A program made the position numbers and the translations under genes. From JAOTVV01 sp039591075 (GTDB lineage: Bacteria; Gemmatimonadota; Gemmatimonadetes; Gemmatimonadales; GWC2-71-9), in contig JBDHEI010000004.1 in NCBI GenBank assembly GCA_039591075.1, forward strand, positions 127,082 through 191,081: DNA of 64,000 bases. Direction: 5' to 3'. Below the pieces are notes generated by a model. The model was not told the origin of the DNA and did no database searches. It saw only the letters and a list, made by a program, of their open reading frames with translations. How positions within the stretch are numbered: position 1 is the first letter of the stretch; each line of letters opens with the position of its first letter. Of this stretch, positions 34,738 to 43,473 are shown in pieces.

Positions 34738-35871
34738 ATGACCGATCGCCGCATCGTCCGCCACCTCGTCTCATCCTCCGTGGCGTTGCTGGTTGCCGCA
34801 TTCGCCGCGACTGCATGCGGCACGGCGGTCCAGGCCCCGCCGGCCGTTGGACCCGAGCCGGTGGCAGCGCCGGTGTACCCCGGCGTGGCGTGGGAGCGCA
34901 TCGCCGACCCGCGAACCGTTGGGTACTCGCCGGCGGGGCTCGACGCGGTTCGGGACCGGGTGGCCAGCCTCAATACGACAGGACTCCTGGTGGTGGTCGG
35001 TGGCCGAGTTCTGGTCGAGTACGGCGATCTTCAGCAGCTCAGTTACATCGCGTCCGTCCGCAAGAGTGTCCTCGCCCTGCTGTATGGCAACTACGTGGCC
35101 GACGGCACGATCGACCTCTACCGGACGCTGGAGGAGCTCGGGATCGACGACCACGGCGGCCTGCTCCCCATCGAGCGACAGGCAACCGTGGAACATCTCA
35201 TCACGGCGCGCTCCGGTGTGTACCATGCTGCGTCGAACGTCGGGGACAACCTGGCGGACGCGCCGGCGCGGGGCTCGCAGCCGCCTGGGAGCTATTTCCT
35301 CTACAACAATTGGGATTTCAACGCGGCGGGTGCGATTCTCGAGCAGCTCACCGGACGCGACATCTACGACGTGCTGGCTACTGATCTGGCGATCCCGATC
35401 GGGATGCAGGACTTCGATCGGGATCGGATGCGGAAATCCGGGAACCTCGAGCGCTCGAGATATCCAGCGTACCACATGTGGTTTTCCACCCGAGACATGG
35501 CGCGCATCGGCTACCTCATGATGAGAGAGGGCACCTGGAACGGCACCCAAGTGGTGCCCCGCGACTGGGTCGCGACCATTCGCGGCGTCGTGACGCCATT
35601 CGACGAGATGAATCCTGCGAGCTACCGTCGTGGCTCGCTCGGGTACGGATATATGTGGTGGGTGTGGGACGGTCCGGATGCCGTCGGTCCCTACGCGGGG
35701 GCGTACACCGGTAGTGGCGCGTACGGCCAGTACATCACGGCCCTTCCGGCGCTGAACATGGTCGTCGCGCACAAGACGGCGGTGCCGCCACAGCGGCGAA
35801 CACTCTGGCGCGAGTATGCCGCGGTGCTCGATCTCATCGTCGCCGCCCGGTGCGGCGCGTCATGCCGCTGA
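34738..35871 (+). CDS. Lipoprotein serine hydrolase (class C beta-lactamase/penicillin-binding fold)
   Basis: 377 residues with a lipobox (AATAC, Cys27). The serine beta-lactamase-like fold has SVRK (Ser106, Lys109), YNN at 189-191 (FLYNNWDFN) and a late HKT triad element (MVVAHKTAV). The order and spacing fit PF00144 esterases/D-aminopeptidases. GAGGAG lies before ATG 34738. It is exported and anchored, and may act on peptidoglycan peptides or esters; lactamase action is not implied by these motifs alone. Confidence 0.9.
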   Translation: MTDRRIVRHLVSSSVALLVAAFAATACGTAVQAPPAVGPEPVAAPVYPGVAWERIADPRTVGYSPAGLDAVRDRVASLNTTGLLVVVGGRVLVEYGDLQQLSYIASVRKSVLALLYGNYVADGTIDLYRTLEELGIDDHGGLLPIERQATVEHLITARSGVYHAASNVGDNLADAPARGSQPPGSYFLYNNWDFNAAGAILEQLTGRDIYDVLATDLAIPIGMQDFDRDRMRKSGNLERSRYPAYHMWFSTRDMARIGYLMMREGTWNGTQVVPRDWVATIRGVVTPFDEMNPASYRRGSLGYGYMWWVWDGPDAVGPYAGAYTGSGAYGQYITALPALNMVVAHKTAVPPQRRTLWREYAAVLDLIVAARCGASCR

Positions 35872-35917
35872 GGTGAGAGATGCCGTCGCCGACGCGCGGG
35901 CGTCGGCGGTACGCATG

Positions 35918-36331
35918 TCACACGCCGAGCGCCTTCGCGGCGCGATCGTACTCGTTGGGTCGGACGTACAGCACGTAGCCGTACCCCCCCTTTCCATCGG
36001 ACACACCGCTCGACGCGTAGACGTTCACTTTGGCGTGGTAGAGTTTCTCGTGGATCCCCACCAAGGCTCCGAGCTTGTCGTCACCGTGCACGAGCAGCGC
36101 GGGATGGGGACCGTCCAACGAGAGGCCCGCCTTGGCCGCGGCCTGCTCCAACCGGCGCGTGTCTTCGGGGAAGAGGGTCAGTTGCGTCCGCATCGGCCCA
36201 ACCGGGACGGAGACGAGCGCCATGAGATTCACTCCAAGCTCGGCAAGCTGTGACAGGAGCTTATAGCCATGACCAGGCTCGTCCCGAACCGTGGTATAGA
36301 AGTAGTCCACTCGGCGGATGGTGTGTCCCAT
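35918..36331 (-). CDS. ACT-domain-like protein
   Basis: 137 residues from ATG 36331 with GGAGGACGC upstream. RRVDYFYTTVRDEPGHGYKLLSQLAELGVNLMALVSVPVG resembles the first ACT strand-helix unit, and DDKLGALVGIHEKLYHAKVNVYASSGVSDGKGGYGYVLYV the second, so a tandem ACT ligand-binding module is likely. No catalytic domain is attached. Ligand unknown. Confidence 0.72.
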   Translation of the reverse strand: MGHTIRRVDYFYTTVRDEPGHGYKLLSQLAELGVNLMALVSVPVGPMRTQLTLFPEDTRRLEQAAAKAGLSLDGPHPALLVHGDDKLGALVGIHEKLYHAKVNVYASSGVSDGKGGYGYVLYVRPNEYDRAAKALGV

Positions 36332-36444
36332 GCGTCCTCCAGTGTAACTGAGGTCCATCCGAACGGGCCCTCCACCAAAGATACCACTCGGCGATCCGCC
36401 TGCGAGGGATGGCGCGTGCGTTGCCTGTTCCGTTACACCCCGAT

Positions 36445-36978
36445 CTATCGCCGGAGCTTATCGAAATAGGTGGCGCGCACTTTGGCGACCTTCGGTGCGA
36501 TCACGGCCTGGCAGTAGGGCTGGCCGGCATTCCGCTGGAAGTAGCGGTCGTGATACGCCTCGGCCGGGTGGAATGTCTCGCACGGCACCACCTCCGTGAC
36601 GACCGGGTGTCCCCATGTGCCTGAACGCTCCAGGTCCGCGATCGCTTGCTCGGTGACCTGCCGCTGGTCGTCGGTGTGGCAGAACACCGCCGACCGATAC
36701 TGCGTCCCGACGTCGGCCCCCTGCCGATTGAGCGTGGTTGGATCGTGAATCGTGAAGAACACGTCGAGCAAATCCCGGAATGAAATCACCGCCGGATCGA
36801 AGGTGATCTGCACGACCTCGGCATGTCCGGTCGTGCCGCTACAGACCTGCTCGTACGTGGGATCGGGGACGTGACCACCCGAGTATCCCGATTGCACTCG
36901 CTTGACACCGCGCAGCTGCTCGAACGCCGCTTCGAGGCACCAGAAGCATCCGCCGCCCAACGTGGCTAGTTGCGTCAT
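36445..36978 (-). CDS. msrA: Peptide-methionine (S)-S-oxide reductase
   Basis: Reduces methionine-S-sulfoxide in proteins. 177 residues. The catalytic motif GCFWC (Cys11) follows MTQLATLGGG; YSGGHVPDPTYEQVCSGTTGHAEVVQ and the FFTIHDPTTLNRQGADVGTQYRSAVF segment are intact. A resolving Cys could be the one in NAGQPYC near the C-terminus. ATG 36978 overlaps the upstream DUF1330 gene by 4 bases. Confidence 0.96.
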   Translation of the reverse strand: MTQLATLGGGCFWCLEAAFEQLRGVKRVQSGYSGGHVPDPTYEQVCSGTTGHAEVVQITFDPAVISFRDLLDVFFTIHDPTTLNRQGADVGTQYRSAVFCHTDDQRQVTEQAIADLERSGTWGHPVVTEVVPCETFHPAEAYHDRYFQRNAGQPYCQAVIAPKVAKVRATYFDKLRR

Positions 36979-37262
36979 ACGCCCTCGACGAGGATCATCT
37001 GGGTGGTTGCCGCCGTTTGGCGCAGGTCCCGAGCCGGCCGGTAGCTGTCGGACGACCACCAGGTCCTTGCCTGCTCCATTGACGGGAACTCCAACACCAC
37101 GACCCGCCGTGGGACCCAGGTGCCCTCCAACCGCTCGGCTCGGCCGCCGCGAACGATGTAGCGGCCGCCGTGCGCGGTCACCGTGCTCGCAGCCATGCGC
37201 TTGTATGTCTCGTACTGTACGGGGTCGGTCACTTCGATATCGACAATGACGTAGGCTGCCAT
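36975..37262 (-). CDS. DUF1330 domain protein
   Basis: 95 residues: AAYVIVDIEVTDPVQYETYK, then GGRYIVRGGRAERLEG and VVVLEFPSMEQARTWWSSDSYRPARDLR are the DUF1330 pattern, a small dimeric ferredoxin-like fold. It is translationally coupled with msrA. Function of the family is not established. Confidence 0.9.
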   Translation of the reverse strand: MAAYVIVDIEVTDPVQYETYKRMAASTVTAHGGRYIVRGGRAERLEGTWVPRRVVVLEFPSMEQARTWWSSDSYRPARDLRQTAATTQMILVEGV

Positions 37263-37402
37263 TCTCTTACCCTTGTGTGCGATGGACGGTGGGTAGTTCC
37301 TTGGGCGAGATCAGGTGCGTCCACACCGCGTGATCGAGCGCGGCTACTCGAAGGTAAGCGGGATTGCCCCGACGCTGAAAGGCCATGCCCGTACATGACG
37401 AC

Positions 37403-37432
37403 GGCCCCGGAGCGCCGAAGCGTTCCGGGGCC
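37403..37432 (-). terminator. Hairpin terminator after small secreted protein gene
   Basis: GGCCCCGGAGCGC pairs with GCGTTCCGGGGCC (37403-37432, one G-T pair, CGAA loop), 37 bases after the stop at 37469 on the minus strand. Confidence 0.65.
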
Positions 37433-37468
37433 TGATGCGTCTGGCGCCCCAAGTGCTGCTAGACCTGG

Positions 37469-37894
37469 TCAGCGGCCGAGGACCACAATGACCTGGCCGT
37501 GTCGATCATCCCGTCCCCGTCGATCGCCCCACCCGCGCCGAGCGTGCTTGCGCTGGTGCTTGAGCCATTTGCGGTGTGCCTTCAGCGCCTTCTTGTGATG
37601 CCGCTCCAAATGCGCCGGGTGTACGCCGTAGACCTGCACGAACGTGGGCTGATCATCCCAGTACGGCGTGGCCTCCCAGCAGTACAGCACCCGACCCTCC
37701 GCCTCGCAGTACTGCCGTACCGCTCGAGCCGGACGGACGCGCCGTGCGGCAGGCAAGTAATGGCCCGTCGAGTAGTAGCCCGCCACGTCGACGGCGCCGC
37801 TCCCCAGGCGGATTCCGATCTCCACCCGCTGCGCCTCGGCGGTCGATGCCGCAAACACGCCGAGCAGAAGTGCACCGACAAACCAGGTTCGCAT
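37469..37894 (-). CDS. Small secreted basic protein, unrecognised
   Basis: 141 residues with a signal peptide (FVGALLLGVFAASTAEAQ) and GGAGG before ATG 37894. The mature N-terminal part has a short GYYSTGHYLPAARR motif and two Cys (QYCEAEGRVLYCWEA) that may form a disulfide. The C-terminal third is very basic and His-rich (LERHHKKALKAHRKWLKHQ). The basic tail suggests binding to anionic surfaces. The upstream 228 bases include an AT-rich stretch near 37991-38032 (TACAATACAATATTTT on the minus strand) that may hold the promoter. Confidence 0.65.
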   Translation of the reverse strand: MRTWFVGALLLGVFAASTAEAQRVEIGIRLGSGAVDVAGYYSTGHYLPAARRVRPARAVRQYCEAEGRVLYCWEATPYWDDQPTFVQVYGVHPAHLERHHKKALKAHRKWLKHQRKHARRGWGDRRGRDDRHGQVIVVLGR

Positions 37895-38122
37895 GGGTCA
37901 TCCTCCGTGTTGCTTTCCTGTCCGGGGCTCGAACCTGCTTCGAGCCCTCGATACCTGAAGAAGCACGGCACATGTCAGAGCCTGGTCCTACTACCATAAA
38001 ATATTGTATTGTAAGGTCTTATGGCGATAGAATGCACGCCCTGAGGCCGTCGAAAGTGTCCTCTATAGGGGACGTTTTCAGGTCGTTTACGGCGGATGTG
38101 GTTTCGGTATTTGGCGGGCGAG

Positions 38123-38920
38123 TCAGGTCTTCCTGCGGGAGAACTTGAGCCCGGACCACGTGGAGTCGATCGCGCAGATCTTGTAGTCGACAAGGCCGGC
38201 GGCGAGGCCGACCCGCCGGACGTCCTGTTGCGTCAGGTCGGTCTGCCTGCCGGAAGCCCGTTTGGGCCAGGCGATCCACAGTCCGCCATCCCCAATCGCT
38301 TTGGCCCGCCGGCTGATGCCGCGATCGAGCGCGGCTCGCGATGTGACGAACCAGATCGTCAGGTCCCGTTCCCCCCGATCCTGTCGTCGCAACGTCGTGC
38401 CTTCCGGGACGGCGCCGAGCGTCCGCTCGAAGTCGGCAGGTGCTGCGATGAACACCACGGTGCACCCGGCCGAGATCCCCAGCTTCTTTGGGAGCGGCGT
38501 GCCCGAGTACGCCGCGAGGATGGATTGTGGGACCACCGGATCTGTTGGTGGATGCGCCATGGCTCGGCGCAGGGCACCGGTTATGGCCGGCCACGACGAA
38601 TAGGTCGCGTCGGGGAGCAGGCGCCGCACCCGTTGGACCTTCTCTGGTGCGCCGTCGACGAAGACCAGTGGAACGTGTCGCGTGGCCTTCGCGTGGCGCA
38701 GCGCCATCCCCACCTCCCGGCCGTGCGACGGGAGCCGCGATAGATCAATCACAAAGGCGGCCGGTGGGCGGTCGCCGAGTGAACGCAAGGCGGGCATTCC
38801 CTCCAATGAACCGTACGCAACCGCGTAGCCTGCGGCGCGCAGCGTGGCGATCCGCGGCGCGGCGTCGGTGGGCTTTGGGTGGATGAGACGTATGCGGCGT
38901 CGCGCGCCCTTGCTACCCAT
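38123..38920 (-). CDS. Receiver-like domain fused to DUF3052
   Basis: 265 residues. The first 125 resemble a response-regulator receiver (RIRLIHPKPTDAAPRIATLRAAGY, AFVIDLSRLP with a possible phospho-acceptor Asp, VPLVFVDGAPEK), though the conserved acidic pair and Lys are not clear. The rest is the DUF3052 module: LAAYSGTPLPKKLGISAG, GGLWIAWPKRASG, TDLTQQDVRRVGLAAGLVDYK and STWSGLKFSRR. DUF3052 proteins are small and normally stand alone, so the fusion is of interest. Confidence 0.75.
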   Translation of the reverse strand: MGSKGARRRIRLIHPKPTDAAPRIATLRAAGYAVAYGSLEGMPALRSLGDRPPAAFVIDLSRLPSHGREVGMALRHAKATRHVPLVFVDGAPEKVQRVRRLLPDATYSSWPAITGALRRAMAHPPTDPVVPQSILAAYSGTPLPKKLGISAGCTVVFIAAPADFERTLGAVPEGTTLRRQDRGERDLTIWFVTSRAALDRGISRRAKAIGDGGLWIAWPKRASGRQTDLTQQDVRRVGLAAGLVDYKICAIDSTWSGLKFSRRKT

Positions 38921-38954
38921 GAGGCACCCAAGTCAGCGAGTCATGAAGTGTCCA

Positions 38955-39650
38955 TCATTCCGTGGTCTCGGCGACCATGTCCGTGTCCCGGCCACGCATG
39001 AACCGCCATGCCGTTGTCACGGCCAGACCGAACCACAGCAGGTCCCACGGTGAGAGTTGCGAGCGAAGCCGCTCGAACAATCCGACATTCGCTAGTACCG
39101 CGTCCGCGTACTGTGCAGCGACCCGCCGTTGCTCGTCGGGTCCCGAGCGTGTGGCGTGGTCGGTACCGGCGGCCATCATGTCGCCCCACAACGCATCCGG
39201 AATCGTGTCGTTGAATCCCAGCGCGCCGAGGCGCTCCTCTAGGTGGGCCGGCATGGCGTCGTTGAGCTGCAGGTCGTGCAGGCCAGCCTGCGCCAGCAAC
39301 TGGGGGTCGGTCTCGACCTCCAGCACAGCCTGCCGTTGGGCGCCAACCGTTACGATGAGCACTTTGCCCACGACCAGTCCGAGGCCGGCGAGCAACGCAG
39401 CCAGTGTTCCGAGGGCCTGACCGCGGCTGGGCGTCACGCGAGACATCGCAAAGCCGACCAGTCCGCCGATTGCCCACGCGACGAAGCCCACTTCGTACTT
39501 GGTCGCGAACACGATTGCCGCCCACGCCACGCCGCCGACCAGCGCGGCAACGAGACCGCCGATCAGCGCGCGATTCACGGCTTGGTCAGCCGGGGGTGGT
39601 GGCGGAACCCTGGGTTGGAGGTCGGCCGGCGGGTCCTGAACGTCGCTCAT
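38955..39650 (-). CDS. Hypothetical membrane protein
   Basis: 231 residues. A Pro-rich cytoplasmic N-terminus (DLQPRVPPPPPADQ) precedes hydrophobic segments at about 28-48, 52-68 and 80-102, then a roughly 85-residue soluble helical part (AMPAHLEERLGALGFNDTIPDALWGDMMAAG) and a last helix near 205-220 (PWDLLWFGLAVTTAWRFM). No family recognised. Confidence 0.65.
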   Translation of the reverse strand: MSDVQDPPADLQPRVPPPPPADQAVNRALIGGLVAALVGGVAWAAIVFATKYEVGFVAWAIGGLVGFAMSRVTPSRGQALGTLAALLAGLGLVVGKVLIVTVGAQRQAVLEVETDPQLLAQAGLHDLQLNDAMPAHLEERLGALGFNDTIPDALWGDMMAAGTDHATRSGPDEQRRVAAQYADAVLANVGLFERLRSQLSPWDLLWFGLAVTTAWRFMRGRDTDMVAETTE

Positions 39651-39776
39651 GGGATTTCCTTTTGGCAGGCGGGTGGAGACGAGAGGCGAGGGCGGTGCCT
39701 CGCGGCGACGGGTCGCGCTAAGATGGGGGATGACGCCCGATCATGCCAGCCGAATGGGAAGGTCTCGCCCGTTCCG

Positions 39777-40097
39777 TCAGGTGTAGTAGTCGACCTTGCA
39801 GCCGCAGCCGTCCCACATCCGTTCGTATTGCTCCATTCGCTGCCGAACGAACTGCCGGCCCTCGATGTCCCCCGTCAGCAGCCGTATGACTCGCTGGGTC
39901 GAGTTGGGCTGCTCCACTGCTGCGAGGCCCGCAGGCGTGCGGATGATTATGAGGTCGCCCGCGATGCCGGTGGCGTGGCGTTCGATCTCGTTGAACTGAT
40001 CGGCGAGGGCACGCCAGACCTCTGCTCCGACCGCCAGGATGCGCTCCGCGCGCAGCTGCTCCGTCAACGCAGTGGCACTCATCAGGTGGGTAGTCAT
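39777..40097 (-). CDS. Hypothetical protein with C-terminal CGC motif
   Basis: 106 residues from ATG 40097. Mixed helix/strand, with AGDLIIIRTPAGLAAVEQPNSTQRVIRLL in the centre and ERMWDGCGCKVDYYT at the end. No family recognised. It sits in a leftward group with a STAS-like gene and an AraC-type regulator. Confidence 0.6.
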   Translation of the reverse strand: MTTHLMSATALTEQLRAERILAVGAEVWRALADQFNEIERHATGIAGDLIIIRTPAGLAAVEQPNSTQRVIRLLTGDIEGRQFVRQRMEQYERMWDGCGCKVDYYT

Positions 40098-40186
40098 GTG
40101 GATGCTGGTTCCGGTCGGTCGCACACCAGTGAAAGCGAGCCGTGGTCCCGCACCGGACCGATGCCGCGTATGGAGTCGTGGCCCTG

Positions 40187-40579
40187 CTAGGCAATACCCG
40201 GCCGGCGGTACTCCTCGGCGAGCCAACGGACGGCGTGATCCAGCTCCTGGAACTCCCGGAGGTCGAGGCCCCAGTTACGGGCGACCGTTTCGTGGAACTT
40301 GGTGGGATCGAAGTTGTCGGGTGCCTCGACGATTGCGGCCCTGCTCACCGTGCCCGGGAATGCGCGCATGTAGTGAAAGGATACCAATTCGTAGAGGTCG
40401 AAGGTACTGAGTGGTTGGCCCCACGACGTCGCATCGATCAAGACGCGCGAGATCCCCTGCTTCCGGCACGCGGCGGCGACGGCTTCGACTACGAGCCGGC
40501 CGGTCTCGAGCGTGCGCTCGCCGGATACCCGCACATGAAGGTGATCCGGCTGTTGCTGAATGTCGATTTGACAATCCAT
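40187..40579 (-). CDS. STAS/SpoIIAA-like protein
   Basis: 130 residues. HLHVRVSGERTLETGRLVVEAVAAACRKQGISRVLIDATSWGQPLSTFDLYELV and AIVEAPDNFDPTKFHETVARNWGLDLREFQELDHAVRWLAE match the SpoIIAA-like (STAS-fold) family of stand-alone proteins. The usual phosphorylatable Ser is not clear. It lies 35 bases after the AraC-type regulator gene on the same strand. Confidence 0.7.
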   Translation of the reverse strand: MDCQIDIQQQPDHLHVRVSGERTLETGRLVVEAVAAACRKQGISRVLIDATSWGQPLSTFDLYELVSFHYMRAFPGTVSRAAIVEAPDNFDPTKFHETVARNWGLDLREFQELDHAVRWLAEEYRRPGIA

Positions 40580-40614
40580 TTACGCCACCTCGGTTCGCTC
40601 TTCGATCGTGGCCC

Positions 40615-41418
40615 TCATGCCTCCCGCACGGCGTCCCGGTCCGGCTGGACCTCGAAGAATCGCTCTCGCACCCGGAGCAGGGCATCGTCAGACGACAGAG
40701 ACATGCGCAACTCGGCTGGCGTCACGCCGAAGACCTCCTTCACGTTCTGCGTGAAGGACCGTGCTCGCGCGTAGCCCAACCTGGCCGCGACGTCTTCCAC
40801 CGTGTATCCGGGATCCTGCAGCAGGCGGTGGGCGTACACCACGCGTAACACCGTCAGCATGACACTAGGCGGCGGGAGCGACACTCGGGCAAACCAGCGA
40901 GCACAGGTTCGCCTGTCCATGCGGGCGCGGTCGGCAAGCTCCTGCACGGTGTGAAACTGCGCCGGGGCCCTGACGATCGTCTCGATGGCCCATCTGAGCT
41001 CGGCCGGGAGCCCGTCGAGCAGGTCACTCACCTCGTCGAGTAACCTGCGTGACAGGGAACGAGCACCCTCCTCGGTCAAGACGTCCCGAATCTGGGTGGG
41101 ATGATCGTCGTGGCCGGCCAGCACCACGGTGCGCACGCCAGACCGCCCCAACTGGAGCAGCACCGGCGGGAGTTCCGGTGTGAGCCGCGCGTACAACACG
41201 AGGGGGAGCGAGGGAAAGAGCACGTGCAGCCGCTCGATCTCCTGAGCGCGCGGCGGACCCTCGAGCCCCGGATCGACCACGGCGATCTCGATCGGCTGTC
41301 GCCGAATGACCGCAACGGCCGTCGACCAGGTTTCGGCCGGGACAACGGCAAAGCGGTGGCTGGCCGATTTCTGCAATCGACCCGTCAATTCGGGGTTAAC
41401 GGCCGCTAAAATGTGCAT
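40615..41418 (-). CDS. AraC-type transcriptional regulator with receiver-like N-terminus
   Basis: 267 residues. Residues 150-245 contain the AraC/XylS double helix-turn-helix (TVQELADRARMDRRTCARWF and YTVEDVAARLGYARARSFTQNVKEVFGVTPAEL). The N-terminal 115 residues have an alpha/beta layout with IEIAVVDPGLEG and LPLVLYARLT strands like a degenerate receiver. Signal unknown. The ATG is 115 bases from the divergent small lipoprotein gene at 41533. Confidence 0.82.
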   Translation of the reverse strand: MHILAAVNPELTGRLQKSASHRFAVVPAETWSTAVAVIRRQPIEIAVVDPGLEGPPRAQEIERLHVLFPSLPLVLYARLTPELPPVLLQLGRSGVRTVVLAGHDDHPTQIRDVLTEEGARSLSRRLLDEVSDLLDGLPAELRWAIETIVRAPAQFHTVQELADRARMDRRTCARWFARVSLPPPSVMLTVLRVVYAHRLLQDPGYTVEDVAARLGYARARSFTQNVKEVFGVTPAELRMSLSSDDALLRVRERFFEVQPDRDAVREA

Positions 41419-41532
41419 GAATGTCCCAATTCAAGCACCTGCTGCCCCAAATGAGGCCTACTCAGCGTCCGGAAATGGGTGGACTTTGAACTCCTAGATC
41501 CATTTCCCGTATCCCCCGTCAAGGAGGCCTTC

Positions 41533-41688
41533 ATGTCCCGAACCCTGCGCCGTCTTGCCCTCACGGCCGTCGCAGCCGTTGCGTTGACCGCCGTGGCCTG
41601 TGCGAACCCGGTCGGCCCGCAACTCGATCTGGACCAGGTCGACAGTCCGCAATTGGAGGAGACCGGGACGCAGGGATCCGGCACCTAG
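41533..41688 (+). CDS. Tiny lipoprotein (51 aa)
   Basis: AAGGAGG lies 5 bases before ATG 41533. The peptide has a basic start (MSRTLRRLA), a hydrophobic stretch and a lipobox ending at Cys23 (TAVAC), followed by a 28-residue acidic, Gln-rich tail (NPVGPQLDLDQ...TGTQGSGT). It should be exported and lipidated, or processed to a short peptide. Its TAG stop interlocks with the stop of the convergent helical-repeat gene in a shared CTAG. Function unknown. Confidence 0.72.
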   Translation: MSRTLRRLALTAVAAVALTAVACANPVGPQLDLDQVDSPQLEETGTQGSGT

Positions 41689-42968
41689 GTCACCGCGATC
41701 TCCGGGAGATCCGTCGCGAGATGCTCGATGCTGGTGCCATCGAGATCCGCGACGGTCGCCTGGAGATCCTCGGCCGCCTCTGGGATCCGTGACGGGGCCG
41801 CGAACTCGCGGCCGCGGGCACGGAGGTCCAATTGCTCGAGTGACCGCTCAGCTCGGAACAACCATTCCGGGAGGTGGTGCTCCTCTGCGAACACGGCGAC
41901 GCCCTGTAGGCGCCTTCGGGCCGCTCGGACATGCCCGAACCGCGCCAACCCCAGCGCGAGTTTGAGCTGAAAGTCTGCCTGTTCATCGAGTGGCAGGCGA
42001 GCGTATTCCGATTCCAGCTCTCGCCGTCGTCGCTCGAACGAGACGCGGTCGCCGGCCAGCGCACTGAGATCCAGGAGTTCGACGGCGGCTCGCAGCCGGA
42101 CCTCCGGAGGCGGTCGCCGCTCCAACACGGCGAGCAGCGCCTTGCGAGCGGCGTCCAAGTGCCCCAGTGCCTTCAGGATCTGCCCTGTGTCGCTGAGGGC
42201 ACGGGTCCGCTGAATCGGCCGCGTGTAGAGCCGGAACGCCCGGAAGGCGAGCGGTGCAGCCTCCGCGGCTCTTCCCATGTGGAACAAGCAGCCTGCCAGA
42301 TCGTGGCATGCTCGAGCTTCGGCGTCCCGATCGGTCACCGCGGCGGCCTCCGCGAGCACATCTCGCAGCATGAGCTCCGAGGCTGGCAAGTTGCCGGTTT
42401 TTTGCAGGGTGTAGGCGTGACCGATCCTGCTCAGCCGCTCCGTGTGGTCGTCGCCGATGGTGCGGGCCATCGTTCCGGCCAGGGTGTACGAGCGCAGGGA
42501 TCGTTCGAACTCGCCGCGCTGTCGGAGCACGCGTGCGAATTCCAGGTGGGCCGATGCCGCAGCCCGGCTCGGGGCATCACCGAGCACGTGAAGACCGGTG
42601 GTCAGGACGTCTTCGGCCTCTGCGAAGCGGAGCTCCCCCTCGAGCCACTCGGCGTACCGTTGGAGAGCAGGCCACAACGAGTCTGCCGGATCGGACGCGA
42701 GAGCCGCCCCCGCCCCTCCGAGAACCGCGACCAGCATCGCGCGCTCGTCGCCAGGTGGGAGCGTGTCGACGAATTCCCGGGTGCCTCGGAGTTGGTACCG
42801 GAGCGCCCCCGCGTCGGACGGGAGCGGTGCCTCGGCGCCGAACCGGTCGGCGAGTCGCATGACGAGAAACGCACCCAGCGGGACCCGGTCGGGAGCACCC
42901 GGCTGGTTGGCACGTTCGAGAAACGCTGCGTGCCGCTGGGTTGGCGATGCCGATTCAGTCTCGGGCAT
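41685..42968 (-). CDS. Helical-repeat (TPR-like) protein
   Basis: 427 residues from ATG 42968; an open frame upstream overlaps another gene and is ignored. No signal peptide. From about residue 95 onwards paired helices repeat: LQRYAEWLEGELRFAEAEDVLTTGLHVLG, ASAHLEFARVLRQRGEFERSLRSYTLAG, LSRIGHAYTLQKTGNLPASELMLRDVLAEA, ACHDLAGCLFHMGRAAEAAPLAFRAFRLY and LSDTGQILKALGHLDAARKALLAVLE. This is the signature of tetratricopeptide repeats. It lies downstream of two tandem paralogues and shares a CTAG stop with the convergent mini-lipoprotein gene. Confidence 0.78.
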   Translation of the reverse strand: MPETESASPTQRHAAFLERANQPGAPDRVPLGAFLVMRLADRFGAEAPLPSDAGALRYQLRGTREFVDTLPPGDERAMLVAVLGGAGAALASDPADSLWPALQRYAEWLEGELRFAEAEDVLTTGLHVLGDAPSRAAASAHLEFARVLRQRGEFERSLRSYTLAGTMARTIGDDHTERLSRIGHAYTLQKTGNLPASELMLRDVLAEAAAVTDRDAEARACHDLAGCLFHMGRAAEAAPLAFRAFRLYTRPIQRTRALSDTGQILKALGHLDAARKALLAVLERRPPPEVRLRAAVELLDLSALAGDRVSFERRRRELESEYARLPLDEQADFQLKLALGLARFGHVRAARRRLQGVAVFAEEHHLPEWLFRAERSLEQLDLRARGREFAAPSRIPEAAEDLQATVADLDGTSIEHLATDLPEIAVT

Positions 42969-43113
42969 ACTGTGCCGGCTCCTGCGAAGAACAGGGCGCG
43001 TCCGGAACGCGCTAATTCGAAAGTATGCGCTCCCCGGAATAGGGCTGCAAGTCTCGGGCCGAATCCAGCGTTTAGCCCCTGGCCAATTGGAGGTCTGTGC
43101 CGGCGAATCGGGG

Positions 43114-43473
43114 CTAGCTGGCCCCGGGTTTCCCACCCTTTCGGATGTGATCGAGTTCCTCGAGTGTCTCGCCGACCGTCGACTGCAGGCGGTCGAAACC
43201 CGTAGTCTCGGGTGAGATCGACCCGTCCAGCACCCCGAACAGGACGTTCTGGCACACCTGCGCGGCTCGGCGGAGCCGGAATCGGCGCACAAAAGCCTGG
43301 TAGTCAGCAGGGCTCTCCGCGGTGAGAATGGCCATGAGCGTGGTGCGCACTCCGTCGAGGCTCGCCTTGAAGTCCTCGAGCATCGCCACGGCCGGCTGGG
43401 GCTGGGCCAGGGCCGATTCAATCGCGTCCAGGGCCTGACGGAGTTCGGCGCGAACCTCGTTCAGCTCTTTCAT
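43114..43473 (-). CDS. Unrecognised helical protein A (tandem paralogue of 43470-43814)
   Basis: 119 residues, no signal peptide. Its core FKASLDGVRTTLMAIL..DYQAFVRRFRLRRA is clearly related to the upstream gene's LGMAVDNLRTSIWIML..DYEGLLGRTRVRRA, and both continue with a C...L..L..G..S...G pattern. ATG 43473 overlaps the upstream stop as ATGA. Predicted all-helical and cytoplasmic. No family name is known to me. Confidence 0.7.
   Translation of the reverse strand: MKELNEVRAELRQALDAIESALAQPQPAVAMLEDFKASLDGVRTTLMAILTAESPADYQAFVRRFRLRRAAQVCQNVLFGVLDGSISPETTGFDRLQSTVGETLEELDHIRKGGKPGAS

Noticed and set aside
37267..37386. 39-codon leftward ORF before the DUF1330 gene
   Set aside because: No ribosome site and no recognisable pattern; could be coding but not supportable.
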